64,000 nt of DNA from Pseudomonas violetae (GCF_023072615.1 NZ_JAKNRW010000024.1:1-64000); one strand, 5' to 3'. Positions 33,412 through 42,908 are shown, numbered from the stretch's first letter. Notes: generated by a model from the letters alone, not told the origin. A program made the numbers and translations.

Positions 33412-33585
33412 TAAGGGTGTTGCAGGACCTTTTTAAGCCCTTGTTTGCCGGGTCTCTATGCGCCAGGCGCAGAGGCTGTTCCGGGCGCGCAGAAAGCGTT
33501 TTCGTGGCGTGAAAATTGCTTTCCATTTCCACTAAAATTCGAGGCGTCTGCAGCTGGGCGCAATCATTTCTGGAGGCACTTGTGC

Positions 33586-34566
33586 ATGTTCGATCAACGC
33601 TTTTCGCTCCGCGAGCATTGCCTGCTGAGTTCCGGCGGGTTCGGCGAGGTCCGGGATCGGGTCAGTCATTACCTGTGGCCCCATCAGATGAAAATGCAGC
33701 AGGGCGGCGCCTTGCAATCGCAGCTGTATGGCGTGTTCTTCGGCAGTTCGGCGCTGTTCGATCTGCACTACGGCGCGCCGGTGGAAATCGACGCTGGCGA
33801 TATCAGCGACTACTACCTGATTCGCGTCACTCTTGAAGGTGGCGGCATGGTCAGCATGGGCAAGCAGCAGGCTGTTTTGCGCAAGGGTGGGCTGACCATT
33901 TCTTCGCCTTCGCAACGCAGTTTCATCCGCATCGACAAGGACTGCCGCAACCTCATTTTGCGTGTCGATAGGCAAGCTCTCGAACGCCAGTTGCAGGTGT
34001 TGCTGAACCGGCGTTTGCGTCAGCCGCTGGTGTTCGATATCCAGGTGGACCCAGCGCATCAGGGTATGGCGACGGTTCGCACCACCCTGGACTACATCTG
34101 CCAACTGTATGGCGACGCCAGCCATTCGCTGCTGACCTCGGCCATGGGCGCCAGCCTGTCGGACTATCTGCTGTCGGTGCTGTTGACCCAGTTACCGCAC
34201 AATTACTCGGTCGACCTGCTGCAGGACCAGCGACAGCCCGTGCCGCACCACGTCAAGAAAGCCCGCGACTACATCGAACAGCACCTCGCCGAACCGATTG
34301 CCCTGGCGAGCCTGGCGCAGTTCTGCGAAGTGTCGATCCGCACCTTGCAAAATGGCTTCACGCGCTTTCTCCAGCAAACCCCCAGCGACTATGTGCGCAC
34401 CCGTCGCCTGGCGCTGGTGCACCAGGCCTTGCAACAGGCTGGGCCGGCGGACAGCGTGACGGATATCCTACTGCGTCACGGTGTCGCCAGCTTCGGTCAC
34501 TTTGCCATGCAGTACCGCAAGCAATATGGTTGCCTGCCGTCCGAGACCCTGCGCCGTCAAGCCTGA
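33586..34566 (+). CDS. XylS/AraC-family regulator (AntR/BenR-like)
   Basis: A 326-residue activator. The N-terminal about 200 residues are an AraC_binding_2 domain (GALQSQLYGVFFGSSALFDLHYGAPVEI in two parts, YYLIRVTLEGGG). The C-terminal HTH domain shows PIALASLAQFCEVSIRTLQNGF and SVTDILLRHGVASFGHFAMQYRKQYG. Relatives (XylS, BenR, AntR) sense benzoate, toluate or anthranilate and activate ring-dioxygenase operons; antABC lies 29 kb away in this window. GGAGG lies 9 nt before ATG 33586. Target unproven. Confidence 0.87.
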   Translation: MFDQRFSLREHCLLSSGGFGEVRDRVSHYLWPHQMKMQQGGALQSQLYGVFFGSSALFDLHYGAPVEIDAGDISDYYLIRVTLEGGGMVSMGKQQAVLRKGGLTISSPSQRSFIRIDKDCRNLILRVDRQALERQLQVLLNRRLRQPLVFDIQVDPAHQGMATVRTTLDYICQLYGDASHSLLTSAMGASLSDYLLSVLLTQLPHNYSVDLLQDQRQPVPHHVKKARDYIEQHLAEPIALASLAQFCEVSIRTLQNGFTRFLQQTPSDYVRTRRLALVHQALQQAGPADSVTDILLRHGVASFGHFAMQYRKQYGCLPSETLRRQA

Positions 34567-34584
34567 AGCTTGCCGCTGTGCCCT

Positions 34585-36156
34585 TTAGCCCTGCACAAAA
34601 CGCTGCGCCAAATCCAATTGCGAATTGGCCAACTGATACAGCTCTTCACCAATCTGAGTACTGCGGCGAGACTGATCGCGACTGGTTTGCGCCAGGCTGA
34701 CGATCTGCGAAATTTGCCCGTTGATCTCCTGCGCCACTTGCCCTTGCTGCTCGATGGCTGAAGCCATCTGCAAGCTCATGCCGGAAATCTGCCCCACTTC
34801 CTCACGGATGCGCTGCAGTGAAGTTTGCACCTGCGCCACATCCGCGCGCGATTTTCGTGCAGCCGACTCGCCCCGTTGGGCGGTGGCCAGTGCCAGGGTG
34901 CTGCCGTCGCGCAACTGCTCGATGGAGCGCTGGATCTGCTCGGTGGACTCACGGGTTCGGGTGGCGAGGCTGCGGACCTCATCGGCGACCACTGCAAATC
35001 CGCGTCCGCTCTCACCGGCGCGAGCGGCTTCGATGGCCGCGTTCAGGGCCAGCAAGTTGGTCTGTTCGGCGATGCTGCGAATCACATGGGCGACGCCGCT
35101 GATTGATTCGATGGACTCGGCCAGGCGACTGACTGCCTGGCCGATCTCCTCAACCGAGTTGCACAGGCCCGTCATCGAACCCTGGCTTTGACCGGACAGG
35201 CGCACGCCATCGTGAGCAAGATGATCCACGGCTTGAGTGGCCTCTGCGGTGTGCTGCAAGTTGCGCGACAGTTCCTGGATGGTCGCGCTCATTTGATGCA
35301 CCGCAGCTGCGGACTGTTCGGCTGCTTCGAGTTGTCGTTGCAGGTGGCCCGACTGGGTCTGCACCAGCATCGAAGATTCCTGCGCGCGCTGGCGCACGGT
35401 CTCGCCGTTGATGCGGATCCGCGCCATGACCGTGCGCATCCGGGTGTTCTGGCTGTTGAGGGCCATGTCGAAACGGCTGGCAATCGAAGCCGTGCCGTCC
35501 TGCAGCGGTGCCAGCAGGGTGTCGCTGCAGACCTGGTCATGGCGGGCCATGATCCGTCGCACATCCGCGCGCAATTTGCCGCTCCACTGCCACGCCGCAC
35601 CGATCACGCCACCCAGCACCAGCAGGCCCGGTGCCAGAGCGATCTGCCCGCCGAGGATGGCGCCCGTGACCCCCAGCCCCAACAGCCAAGCGATGCCCTG
35701 GCTGCTGGCATGCTCCTGCAGCCCCTGGGCGAAGCTGAGGGGGCCGCGGCCTTCGTGCAAGCGTCGATACAGATGCTGCGCGCGCAAGCATTGGGCGTCT
35801 GTCATCGGGTGATAAGCGGTGCCGAGCGCATTCAACTCTCCGTCTTCGAGCAGCGGCACCACATACAGATTGCACCAGAAGGTCTCGCCCTGTTTATGGC
35901 GGCCCATCACCGGCGCTGTCCAGGGCACGCCGCTGCGCAGGGTTGCCCACATACGCTCCATCACCCGCTTGGGCATCTGCGGATGATTGATCAGCTCATG
36001 GGGCTGGTTGAGCAGCTCCTTGCGCGCGTAACCACTGAGTGCCAGATAGGCGTCGTTGCAGGCGAGCAGATGACCGCGAATGTCCAGGCGCGAGATCGGG
36101 ATTTCCTGTTGCGCCGAGATTATTGTTGGCGCAGTTTGGTCCTTTGGATTAGCCAC
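34585..36156 (-). CDS. PAS-domain methyl-accepting chemotaxis protein (Aer-like)
   Basis: A 523-residue chemoreceptor. Residues about 15-125 are a PAS domain (ISRLDIRGHLLACNDAYLALSGY, then GRHKQGETFWCNLYVVPLLEDG). One hydrophobic hairpin (about 155-190) anchors it in the inner membrane; no periplasmic ligand domain is present. The signalling tip IAEQTNLLALNAAIEAARAGESGRGFAVVADEVRSLA (residues about 370-410) is intact. This is the Aer layout, which senses redox or an internal cue. It may steer cells toward substrates metabolised by the surrounding genes. Confidence 0.93.
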   Translation of the reverse strand: MANPKDQTAPTIISAQQEIPISRLDIRGHLLACNDAYLALSGYARKELLNQPHELINHPQMPKRVMERMWATLRSGVPWTAPVMGRHKQGETFWCNLYVVPLLEDGELNALGTAYHPMTDAQCLRAQHLYRRLHEGRGPLSFAQGLQEHASSQGIAWLLGLGVTGAILGGQIALAPGLLVLGGVIGAAWQWSGKLRADVRRIMARHDQVCSDTLLAPLQDGTASIASRFDMALNSQNTRMRTVMARIRINGETVRQRAQESSMLVQTQSGHLQRQLEAAEQSAAAVHQMSATIQELSRNLQHTAEATQAVDHLAHDGVRLSGQSQGSMTGLCNSVEEIGQAVSRLAESIESISGVAHVIRSIAEQTNLLALNAAIEAARAGESGRGFAVVADEVRSLATRTRESTEQIQRSIEQLRDGSTLALATAQRGESAARKSRADVAQVQTSLQRIREEVGQISGMSLQMASAIEQQGQVAQEINGQISQIVSLAQTSRDQSRRSTQIGEELYQLANSQLDLAQRFVQG

Positions 36157-36171
36157 TGACCGCTCCTGCGA

Positions 36172-36936
36172 TTACCAGCACTGGCCGCGTTCAGCGCGCA
36201 TTTTGCGCACCATGGCGTCGAAGAATTTCACCGCGAAGCCGCTGTCGCGAATGAGCATGGCCGTGAGGTCGGCGCACTTGTGGCTGACCTCCTCAGGCAG
36301 CGGATTGTCCTCGCCGCCCAACGCCCCGGCCTGGCACTGGATCTCGGCGGCGCGCTGCACCGTCCACAACAGGAAGAACGCCTTGGCGATACTGCTTTCG
36401 CCGACCGCGATGCCGTGGTTGCGTAGCACCAGGATGTGCTTGTCGCCGAGGCTGTCGATCATCCGCGCTTTCTCGTCATCGAACAGAGTGATGCCCTCGA
36501 AGGTGTGGTAGCCGATTCGTCCGTAGAGCTGTGCACCGTAAAAGTCGTTATGGGCAAAGCCGGCCTTTTTCATCACGACGGCCGAAATCGGCGTGGTGTG
36601 CGTGTGGATCAGGCACTGAATGTCCGAGCGCGCACCATGCACCGCGCTGTGCAGGGCGAAACCGGCAGGGTTGCCGTCATAGGGCGAGTCTTCGAGCTTC
36701 TTGCCGTGCAGGTCGACCTTGAGCAGGTTGGCCGGCGTTACTTCGGTGTAATTGAGCCCGAACGGGTTGACCAGGTAATGGTGTGCCGGACCGGGGAGGC
36801 GGGCGGAAATATGGTTGAAAATAGTCTCGGTCCAGCCAAAGAAATCCACCAGGTGGTAGCAGTGCGCAAGTTGCACGCGCAGGGCCCATTCTTCGTCGCT
36901 GTACTCCTGGGGTTGTGCCAATGCGGTCTGGTTCAT
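36172..36936 (-). CDS. Class II aldolase/adducin family protein
   Basis: A 254-residue zinc-dependent class II aldolase-fold enzyme. Family marks are WTETIFNHISARLPG, LIHTHTTPISAVV (zinc-binding His-x-His) and LVLRNHGIAVGESSIAKAFFLLWTVQRAAEIQ (third zinc His). Members include fuculose-phosphate aldolase, ribulose-5-phosphate epimerase and many proteins with no defined substrate. It follows a ketopantoate-reductase-like gene, with 23 bp between them on the same strand, which hints at an oxo-acid pathway. Confidence 0.88.
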   Translation of the reverse strand: MNQTALAQPQEYSDEEWALRVQLAHCYHLVDFFGWTETIFNHISARLPGPAHHYLVNPFGLNYTEVTPANLLKVDLHGKKLEDSPYDGNPAGFALHSAVHGARSDIQCLIHTHTTPISAVVMKKAGFAHNDFYGAQLYGRIGYHTFEGITLFDDEKARMIDSLGDKHILVLRNHGIAVGESSIAKAFFLLWTVQRAAEIQCQAGALGGEDNPLPEEVSHKCADLTAMLIRDSGFAVKFFDAMVRKMRAERGQCW

Positions 36937-36959
36937 GTCGGATTCCTTTTCTGGGTGGG

Positions 36960-37946
36960 TCAGTGACGGGCCTGTTCACCGCGAAAGCGGGCGAGGGCAA
37001 TAAGGTGTCGGGTGATGGGCATCGGGATCGCCATGCAATCCGCCAGTTCCAGCACTGCGTCGCCGATAGCGGCCAGCTCCAGGGGGCGGCCTTTGTCATA
37101 GTCCTGCAGCATCGAGGTGCGCACGGCGCCCATGCCGGCACCGAGTTCGAGAAAAGTCTGCGGATCGATGCTCACGCGTGCGCCGTGGGCGGCGGCCGTC
37201 AGCAGGGTTTCATGCAGGCAGCTGCTGACCACCTCGCGCAATTGCGGCAGGCTGTAAAGCTGCTCGAGAGTGGCCCCGGTAATGACGGAGAGCGGGTTGG
37301 AGGTGATGTTGGCGATGATCTTCGTCCACAGGTTGTCGCGGATGCGATCGGTGGCCCGCGCTTCGATCCCGACGCTTTCGACCAGCCCGCGCACCTGTTC
37401 CAGGCGCGGGCTGAGACGGTTGTCGGGTTCGCCGAAAATCATCAGGTGCGGCGTGTGGGATTCGGCGACCGCGATGGCGGGGCAGTTCGCGGTGATGAAC
37501 ACCACGCAGCCGATCACGTGCCGCAGGTCCAGGGCCTGGCTGAGCACCGACTGCGGATCGACTGCGTTGACCCGGCGCCCGTCGTAGCGGCCGCCTTCCC
37601 CGTGGAAATACCACCAGGGCACGCCGTTGACCACCGGTATCACCACCGTCTCGGCACCGATCATCGGTTGCAACTGCGGCAGCAGGCTGGCCAAGCCCTG
37701 GGCCTTGGTGCAGAGAAAAATCAGGTCTTGTTCGCCAAGGTTGGCAGCATTGTCGCTGGCCTCGACCTGCACATGGTGCTGACCGTCCAGATCGAACAGA
37801 CGAATGCCGTCGCGGCGGATGGCGGCCAGCGTTTCACCGCGGGCCAGTACATTGACCTGATGGCCGCCGGCAGCCAGCCGCGCAGCCAGGGTGCAGCCGA
37901 TAGCACCAGCACCGGCAATACCGATGCGCAGGAGGGAAGCATTCAT
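36960..37946 (-). CDS. 2-dehydropantoate 2-reductase-like oxidoreductase
   Basis: A 328-residue NADP-type dehydrogenase of the ketopantoate reductase (ApbA/PanE) fold. The dinucleotide loop is IGIAGAGAIGCTLAARLA; the C-terminal helical domain includes DNLWTKIIANITSNPLSVITG with the catalytic Lys and Asn. The gene stands in a catabolic context with an aldolase and an ABC transporter, so a true pantothenate role is doubtful; paralogues of this type reduce other 2-oxo acids. A REP hairpin separates it from the transporter genes. Confidence 0.87.
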   Translation of the reverse strand: MNASLLRIGIAGAGAIGCTLAARLAAGGHQVNVLARGETLAAIRRDGIRLFDLDGQHHVQVEASDNAANLGEQDLIFLCTKAQGLASLLPQLQPMIGAETVVIPVVNGVPWWYFHGEGGRYDGRRVNAVDPQSVLSQALDLRHVIGCVVFITANCPAIAVAESHTPHLMIFGEPDNRLSPRLEQVRGLVESVGIEARATDRIRDNLWTKIIANITSNPLSVITGATLEQLYSLPQLREVVSSCLHETLLTAAAHGARVSIDPQTFLELGAGMGAVRTSMLQDYDKGRPLELAAIGDAVLELADCMAIPMPITRHLIALARFRGEQARH

Positions 37947-37977
37947 CGTAACTCCGGATTATTCAAAAGGGTGAACC

Positions 37978-38015
37978 CCTGTAGGCACCAGCTTGCTGCT
38001 GGCGACTCCTACAGG
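37978..38015. repeat. REP element (single)
   Basis: CCTGTAGG (37978-37985) pairs with CCTACAGG (38008-38015), with an inner stem CCAGC/GCTGG. It has the layout and core of Pseudomonas REP sequences and sits in the 90-bp gap between the LivF-type gene and the reductase gene. Confidence 0.75.
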
Positions 38016-38036
38016 ATCGCTATCGTGTTCAAGTAC

Positions 38037-38831
38037 TCACGTAGCCAGCATTTCCTGATGCTTGCTCGCCAGCCCCAGATACGCATCGATCACCCGCGGA
38101 TCATCAGCCAGTTGTTTGGCCGGGCCCTGCATCGCAATCTGCCCTGTCTCCAAAACATAGGCATAGTCAGCCACCCGCAACGCAGCACGCGCATTCTGCT
38201 CCACCAGCAGAATCGACACCCCGTGTTCGCGCAGGGCGGTGATGATGCGGAAGATCTCCCGGGTGATCAGCGGCGCCAAACCCAGGCTTGGCTCATCGAG
38301 CATCAACAACTTGGGCTTGGCCATCAGTGCCCGGCCCACGGCGAGCATCTGCCGTTCACCGCCAGACAACGTCGCTGCCAGTTGCTCGCGGCGCTCCCAC
38401 AGGCGCGGGAACAGTTCATACACTTCGACCAGCGTCTCGCTGTAGCGACGATCGCCCCGGCGATGACGTTGAAAGGCGCCCAAAAGCAAGTTGTCGGCCA
38501 CGCTCATGCTGGTGAACAGCTCGCGTTTTTCCGGCACCAGGCCCAGGCCCCGCGAGACCATCACTTCCACTTGCGGCAAGCTTTCCAGGCTGCCGTCGAA
38601 ATGCACCTGGCCCCGGGAGCCGAGCACGCCCATGATCGCCGACAGCAGGGTGGTCTTACCGGCGCCATTGGGGCCGATCACCGTTACTATCTGGCCCTTG
38701 CCCACCGTCAGGCTGGCGTTGCTCAGCGCCTCGACCTTGCCATAGGCCACGCTCAGGTCCTTGATCTCGAGCACGGCGTCATCGACCTGGTTACGCGGTG
38801 CGAGCTGCGGTTCCACTTGCATGTTCATCAT
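38037..38831 (-). CDS. Branched-chain/aromatic-type ABC transporter ATP-binding protein LivF
   Basis: A 264-residue ABC ATPase of the LivF type. Walker A is GPNGAGKTTL, the signature is TLSGGERQMLAVGRAL and Walker B is KLLMLDEPSLGLAP, then LLVEQNARAAL, typical of LivF. It pairs with the ATPase half of the LivM-LivG fusion. Its start overlaps the stop of the fusion gene by 4 bp. The transported compound need not be a branched-chain amino acid: members of the family also import aromatic acids, amides and urea. Confidence 0.92.
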   Translation of the reverse strand: MMNMQVEPQLAPRNQVDDAVLEIKDLSVAYGKVEALSNASLTVGKGQIVTVIGPNGAGKTTLLSAIMGVLGSRGQVHFDGSLESLPQVEVMVSRGLGLVPEKRELFTSMSVADNLLLGAFQRHRRGDRRYSETLVEVYELFPRLWERREQLAATLSGGERQMLAVGRALMAKPKLLMLDEPSLGLAPLITREIFRIITALREHGVSILLVEQNARAALRVADYAYVLETGQIAMQGPAKQLADDPRVIDAYLGLASKHQEMLAT

Positions 38832-40630
38832 TCAACTCCTCCCAGATAGGCTTCCAGCACCGCCGGATCCTTCTGTACGTCTTCGGGCAGGCCTTGGGCG
38901 ATCCGCTGGCCGAATTCCATGACCACCACGCGATCCACCAGGCCCATCACGAAGTCCATGTCGTGCTCGACCAGCAGAATTGCCATGCCTTCGCTGCGCA
39001 GGCGGCTGAGCAGGATGCCCAGGGCTTCCTTTTCCTTCAGTCGCAGGCCGGCGGCTGGCTCATCGAGCAGCAGCAGGCACGGATCGGCGCACAGGGCGCG
39101 AGCGATTTCGAGGATGCGCTGTTGGCCGAGGGAAAGGCTTCCAGCCTCGGCCTGCAGGTAGTCACCCAAGCCGACGCGCTCCAGCTGACGCCGGGCTTCG
39201 CCGAGCAAATCGGCCTCCTCGCGACGATCCAGGTGCAGGGCCGCCGACAGCACGCCCTGGGTGCCACGCAAATGCGCGCCAATGGCGACGTTCTCTAGCA
39301 CGCTCATGTTGCCCAGCAGCTTGACGTGCTGGAAGGTGCGGCTCATGCCCAGGCGGGCGACTTGCCGCGAACTCAAGCCGTTGATCTTCTGGCCCATGAA
39401 CAGCACGTCGCCGCTGGTTGGTGTATCGACCCCGGACAGCTGGTTGAACATGGTGCTTTTGCCGGCGCCGTTGGGCCCGATCAGGGCGAGGATTTCACCG
39501 GAGCGGATTTCCAGGCTCATGTCATTGTTGGCCACCAGTCCGCCAAAGCGCTTGGTCACATGCCGGGCCTCGAGAATCAGTTCGCCATGCTTGGGCAGTT
39601 GCCGACGAGGCAGGGGAGCGGCGTCTGCATCGATTTTCTGCGCCTTTGTGCGGACCCGCCAACGGGCCGGTACCAGGCGCGTCAGCAACGGCCACAGACC
39701 GCCGGGCGCTCTTTGCATCAGCACCACGATCAGGATGCCGAACACGATGATTTCATAGTTGCCGGTGTTACCCAGCAGGTGCGGCAACCAGTCCTGCAGC
39801 CATTGCTTGAGCATCGTCAGGATACCCGCGCCAAGCAAGGCGCCCCAGACGCTGCCAACGCCGCCGATCAGGGCCATGAACAGATAGTCGATACCCATGT
39901 TCAAGCCGAAGGGTGTCGGGTTGACGAAGCGTTGGGTGTGCGCGTACAGCCAGCCGGAAATCGCCGCAAATACTGCAGAGATGACGAATATCACCATCTT
40001 CGAACGGAAGGTATTCACGCCCATCGACTCGGCCATAACCTGGCCGCCCTTGAGCGCACGAATGGCCCGGCCTTCGCGGGAATTGAGGAGGTTTTGCGTG
40101 ATGACGATGGCCACCAGCAGCAGCGCCCAGATCAGGTAGAAAATGTTCTCGCCTTTATCCAGCTTCAGGCCGAACAATGAAATCGACGGCAGACCGCCGA
40201 CGCCCGTGTGCCCGCCCAATGACTCCAGCGTGCCGAACAGGTAATACAGCGACAACCCCCAGGCGATCGTCCCCAGCGGCAGGTAGTGCCCGGACAATTT
40301 TAGAGTCAGCGCACCAAGAATCAGCGCCACCGAGGCGGTAAGCACCACGCCCACCAGTAGCGTGAGCCAGGGTGAGGTGCCGGCCCAGGCCAGCCAGCCA
40401 GGCAACTGTTCGGTGGTGGTCAGATAAGCCGAAGTGTACGCACCCAGGCCAACGAATGCGGCCTGGCCGAAACTGGTCATGCCGCCAACCCCCGTGAGCA
40501 ACACCAGCCCCAGCACCACCAAGGCGTACATGCCGATGTAATTGAGCAGGGTGACGTAGTACGGCGGCAGCAACAGCGGCGCGACACCCACCATCAGTAA
40601 CAGGGCAAGTAACAGATAACGCGGATTCAT
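38828..40630 (-). CDS. LivM permease fused to LivG ATPase
   Basis: A 600-residue fusion protein. Residues about 1-320 are a LivM-type permease with about nine membrane helices (GMTSFGQAAFVGLGAYTSAYL, GVNTFRSKMVIFVISAVFAAISGWLY). Residues about 345-600 are a LivG-type ATPase: Walker A GPNGAGKSTMFNQL, signature SLSLGQQRILEIARAL, Walker B CLLLLDEPAAGL, then LLVEHDMDFVMGLVDRV. The two are usually separate genes, as in the second transporter of this window. ATG 40630 overlaps the LivH stop (ATGA). Confidence 0.92.
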   Translation of the reverse strand: MNPRYLLLALLLMVGVAPLLLPPYYVTLLNYIGMYALVVLGLVLLTGVGGMTSFGQAAFVGLGAYTSAYLTTTEQLPGWLAWAGTSPWLTLLVGVVLTASVALILGALTLKLSGHYLPLGTIAWGLSLYYLFGTLESLGGHTGVGGLPSISLFGLKLDKGENIFYLIWALLLVAIVITQNLLNSREGRAIRALKGGQVMAESMGVNTFRSKMVIFVISAVFAAISGWLYAHTQRFVNPTPFGLNMGIDYLFMALIGGVGSVWGALLGAGILTMLKQWLQDWLPHLLGNTGNYEIIVFGILIVVLMQRAPGGLWPLLTRLVPARWRVRTKAQKIDADAAPLPRRQLPKHGELILEARHVTKRFGGLVANNDMSLEIRSGEILALIGPNGAGKSTMFNQLSGVDTPTSGDVLFMGQKINGLSSRQVARLGMSRTFQHVKLLGNMSVLENVAIGAHLRGTQGVLSAALHLDRREEADLLGEARRQLERVGLGDYLQAEAGSLSLGQQRILEIARALCADPCLLLLDEPAAGLRLKEKEALGILLSRLRSEGMAILLVEHDMDFVMGLVDRVVVMEFGQRIAQGLPEDVQKDPAVLEAYLGGVE

Positions 40631-41664
40631 TCTTCTTCCTCCACATGACGGCTGGTGAACGAACGCCAAAGCAGGAACGGAATGATCAGTGTGAACACGA
40701 TGATTTCTTTATAGGTACTGGCCCAGAACATCGAGAATGCTTCGATCAGACCCACCGCCAGGGCGCCCAGCGCGGCGACCGGATAGCTAACCAGACCGCC
40801 GATGATCGCGCCGACGAAGCCTTTGAGGCTGATGACAAAACCGGAGTCGAAATACAGCGTGGTGATCGGTGCGATCAGGATCCCCGAAAGGGTGCCGATC
40901 AGGGCGGCAAGGAGGAAGGTCGACTTGCCGGCGAGGGTCGGCGAAATGCCCATCAACCGCGCGCCCATGCGATTGACGGCCGTGGCACGCAAGGCCTTGC
41001 CGTAAAGCGTGCGCTCGAAGAACAGATAGAGTCCGACGATCAGCCCCAGGGACACAGCCAGCACCCAGAGTGTCTGGCTGTTGAATGTCACTGGGCCCAG
41101 CTCCAGCCCGGCCTCGGAGAATGGCTGGGTGCGGGCGCCTTCAGGGCCAAACAGTAACAGCGCGATGCCGACCATGCTGACGTGCACGGCGATCGACACG
41201 ATCAGCAGCACCAGGGAACTGGCCGAGGCAATCGGTTGGAACACCAGGCGGTAGATCTGCGGCCCCAGCGGCACCACCAGGGCCAGGGTCAGCAATGCCT
41301 GGACCGCCATCGGCAATTCGGCCAGCGGCAAGGTGTTGATCAGCACCGCCAGCAACCCTGCATAGCCGAGCTTGAACACAATACGTGTGGGAAACCGGAA
41401 CGCCTGGCTCGAGCGCGCCGCGCCCCACAGATCCAGTGCGCAGTCGATCAGCGTCAGACCGAGTAGCAGCCAGACCAGTGCAGTCGGGTGACCGCTTTGC
41501 AAAGTGGCCATGGTCAAGGCGCCATAGGTCACGAATTCACCCTGGGGGATCAACAGGATCCTCGTCACGGTGAACACCAGGAGGATCGACAGGGCCAGCA
41601 GCGCGTAGATCGCGCCGTTGGTCATGCCGTCCTGGCCCAGCAGCATGGCTATCTGGAAATTCAT
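40627..41664 (-). CDS. Branched-chain/aromatic-type ABC transporter permease LivH
   Basis: A 345-residue inner-membrane permease with 8-9 hydrophobic segments. Family marks are MTNGAIYALLALSILLVFTVTRILLIPQGEFVTYGAL near the N-terminus and the EAA-like stretch GTLSGILIAPITTLYFDSG. An extra about 40-residue stretch after the first two helices (DCALDLWGAARSSQAFRFPTR) is longer than in standard LivH. It partners the LivM-LivG fusion and LivF, and follows its binding protein after a hairpin-containing gap. Confidence 0.9.
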   Translation of the reverse strand: MNFQIAMLLGQDGMTNGAIYALLALSILLVFTVTRILLIPQGEFVTYGALTMATLQSGHPTALVWLLLGLTLIDCALDLWGAARSSQAFRFPTRIVFKLGYAGLLAVLINTLPLAELPMAVQALLTLALVVPLGPQIYRLVFQPIASASSLVLLIVSIAVHVSMVGIALLLFGPEGARTQPFSEAGLELGPVTFNSQTLWVLAVSLGLIVGLYLFFERTLYGKALRATAVNRMGARLMGISPTLAGKSTFLLAALIGTLSGILIAPITTLYFDSGFVISLKGFVGAIIGGLVSYPVAALGALAVGLIEAFSMFWASTYKEIIVFTLIIPFLLWRSFTSRHVEEEE

Positions 41665-41697
41665 AATGAGAGCTCTTTTCTACAGATTGAATATCAG

Positions 41698-41744
41698 GCC
41701 CGCCCGCCGGCGCAGGTCGGCTCGCCGGCAGTCGGGCAGCGGGC
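41698..41744. other. Nested hairpin between binding-protein and permease genes
   Basis: Outer arms GCCCGC (41698-41703) and GCGGGC (41739-41744) enclose inner arms GCCGGCG (41706-41712) and CGCCGGC (41723-41729). Such hairpins after a periplasmic binding-protein gene commonly protect its mRNA and lower readthrough into the permease genes. Confidence 0.5.
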
Positions 41745-41756
41745 TGTGTGCCCGGG

Positions 41757-42908
41757 TCAGTTGTCCTGCAACAACATCCAGTTGCCGTTCTTCACCACGA
41801 TCAGTTCGCGCCCGCGCTCGTCGAAGCCGCTGTGGTCCTGCGCTGTCATGTTGTAAACGCCCTGGGTACCGGCCAGTTCGTGGCTTTGCTCAAGCGCATC
41901 ACGCAGGGCTGCACGAAACTCGGCAGTTCCCGGCGCCGCTTTGCTGGCGGCAATCGGGATAGCCTGTTGCAGTAGCAGGCCGGCGTCGAACGTATTGCCG
42001 CCGAAGGTTGCCGGTTTGCTGCCGTTGAGCTTTTCATAGGCGGCGGTGTAGTCGCTGGCGATTTTCTTTGAAGGATGGCTGTCGGGGATCTCATCGAGTA
42101 CCAGCATCAGGCTGGCGGCCAGGACGGTGCCCTCGACCTTCTTGCCGCCAAGCTTGAGGAAGTCCGGCAGTGCTGCGCCGTGGGTCTGGTAAACCTGGCC
42201 GCGATAGCCCTGGTCGAACAGGGTGGTCTGCGGCATCACTGCCGAACTGCCGGGCGCCGCGACCAGCACTGCATCGGGACGGGAGGCGAGGATTTTCAGG
42301 CTCTGCCCGGTCACCGAGGTGTCCTGGCGCTGAAAGCGCTCATTGGCCACGACCTTGATGTTCTGCTGCGCCGCCAGGCCCGACATGACCTTGGCCCAGT
42401 TCTCGCCGTAAGGGTCTGCGGTGCCGATGAAGCCAAGGGTCTTCACGCCTTTTTTCGCCATGTGTTCGAACAGCGCCGTGGCGATCAGGTCATCGTTTTG
42501 CGTGGTCTTGAACACCCACTTCTTCTGCTCGGTCATGGGCAGCACCACGGCGGCGGTACCCACCGGTGCCAACAATGGCACGCCCGCTTCGGCAACGAAC
42601 TGGATTACGCCCATGGCGTTAGGTGAGCCACTCGGGCCGATGATCGCATCGACCTTTTCCTCGTCGATCAGCTTTTTCAGGGCCTTCACCGTGGCGGTCG
42701 GGTCGCTCGCATCATCCAGGGATATGTATTTAACCGTCTGATCGCCGGCCTGGGTCGGCAGCAACGGCACGGTGTTTTTCTGTGGCAGGCCGACCAGTGC
42801 GATCGGCCCGGTGGAGGAGGTGATGACACCAATTTTCACTTCAGCATGCGCGGTGGCGGCGCAGGCGGCACTCAACAACAACGTGGACACGGCTTTTCTG
42901 AAAAGCAT
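41757..42908 (-). CDS. ABC transporter substrate-binding protein (LivK-like)
   Basis: A 383-residue periplasmic binding protein of the Leu/Ile/Val-binding type (type 1 fold). The signal peptide FRKAVSTLLLSAACAATAHA is followed by EVKIGVITSSTGPIALVGLPQKN, and the hinge region by KTLGFIGTADPYGENWAKV. The ligand pocket differs from amino-acid binders, so the cargo may be an aromatic or amide compound. GGAG lies 7 nt before ATG 42908. First gene of the operon, divergent from the iac operon. Confidence 0.9.
   Translation of the reverse strand: MLFRKAVSTLLLSAACAATAHAEVKIGVITSSTGPIALVGLPQKNTVPLLPTQAGDQTVKYISLDDASDPTATVKALKKLIDEEKVDAIIGPSGSPNAMGVIQFVAEAGVPLLAPVGTAAVVLPMTEQKKWVFKTTQNDDLIATALFEHMAKKGVKTLGFIGTADPYGENWAKVMSGLAAQQNIKVVANERFQRQDTSVTGQSLKILASRPDAVLVAAPGSSAVMPQTTLFDQGYRGQVYQTHGAALPDFLKLGGKKVEGTVLAASLMLVLDEIPDSHPSKKIASDYTAAYEKLNGSKPATFGGNTFDAGLLLQQAIPIAASKAAPGTAEFRAALRDALEQSHELAGTQGVYNMTAQDHSGFDERGRELIVVKNGNWMLLQDN

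Noticed and set aside
33408..33430. Possible sigma-54 promoter (TGGCATAAGGGTGTTGC)
   Set aside because: The GG-GC spacing is 12 bp rather than the required 10.
36915..38849. 644-codon open frame on the plus strand
   Set aside because: It runs antisense to the ketopantoate-reductase-like and LivF genes and across a REP; composition is rich in His, Gln and Ala with no recognisable domain.
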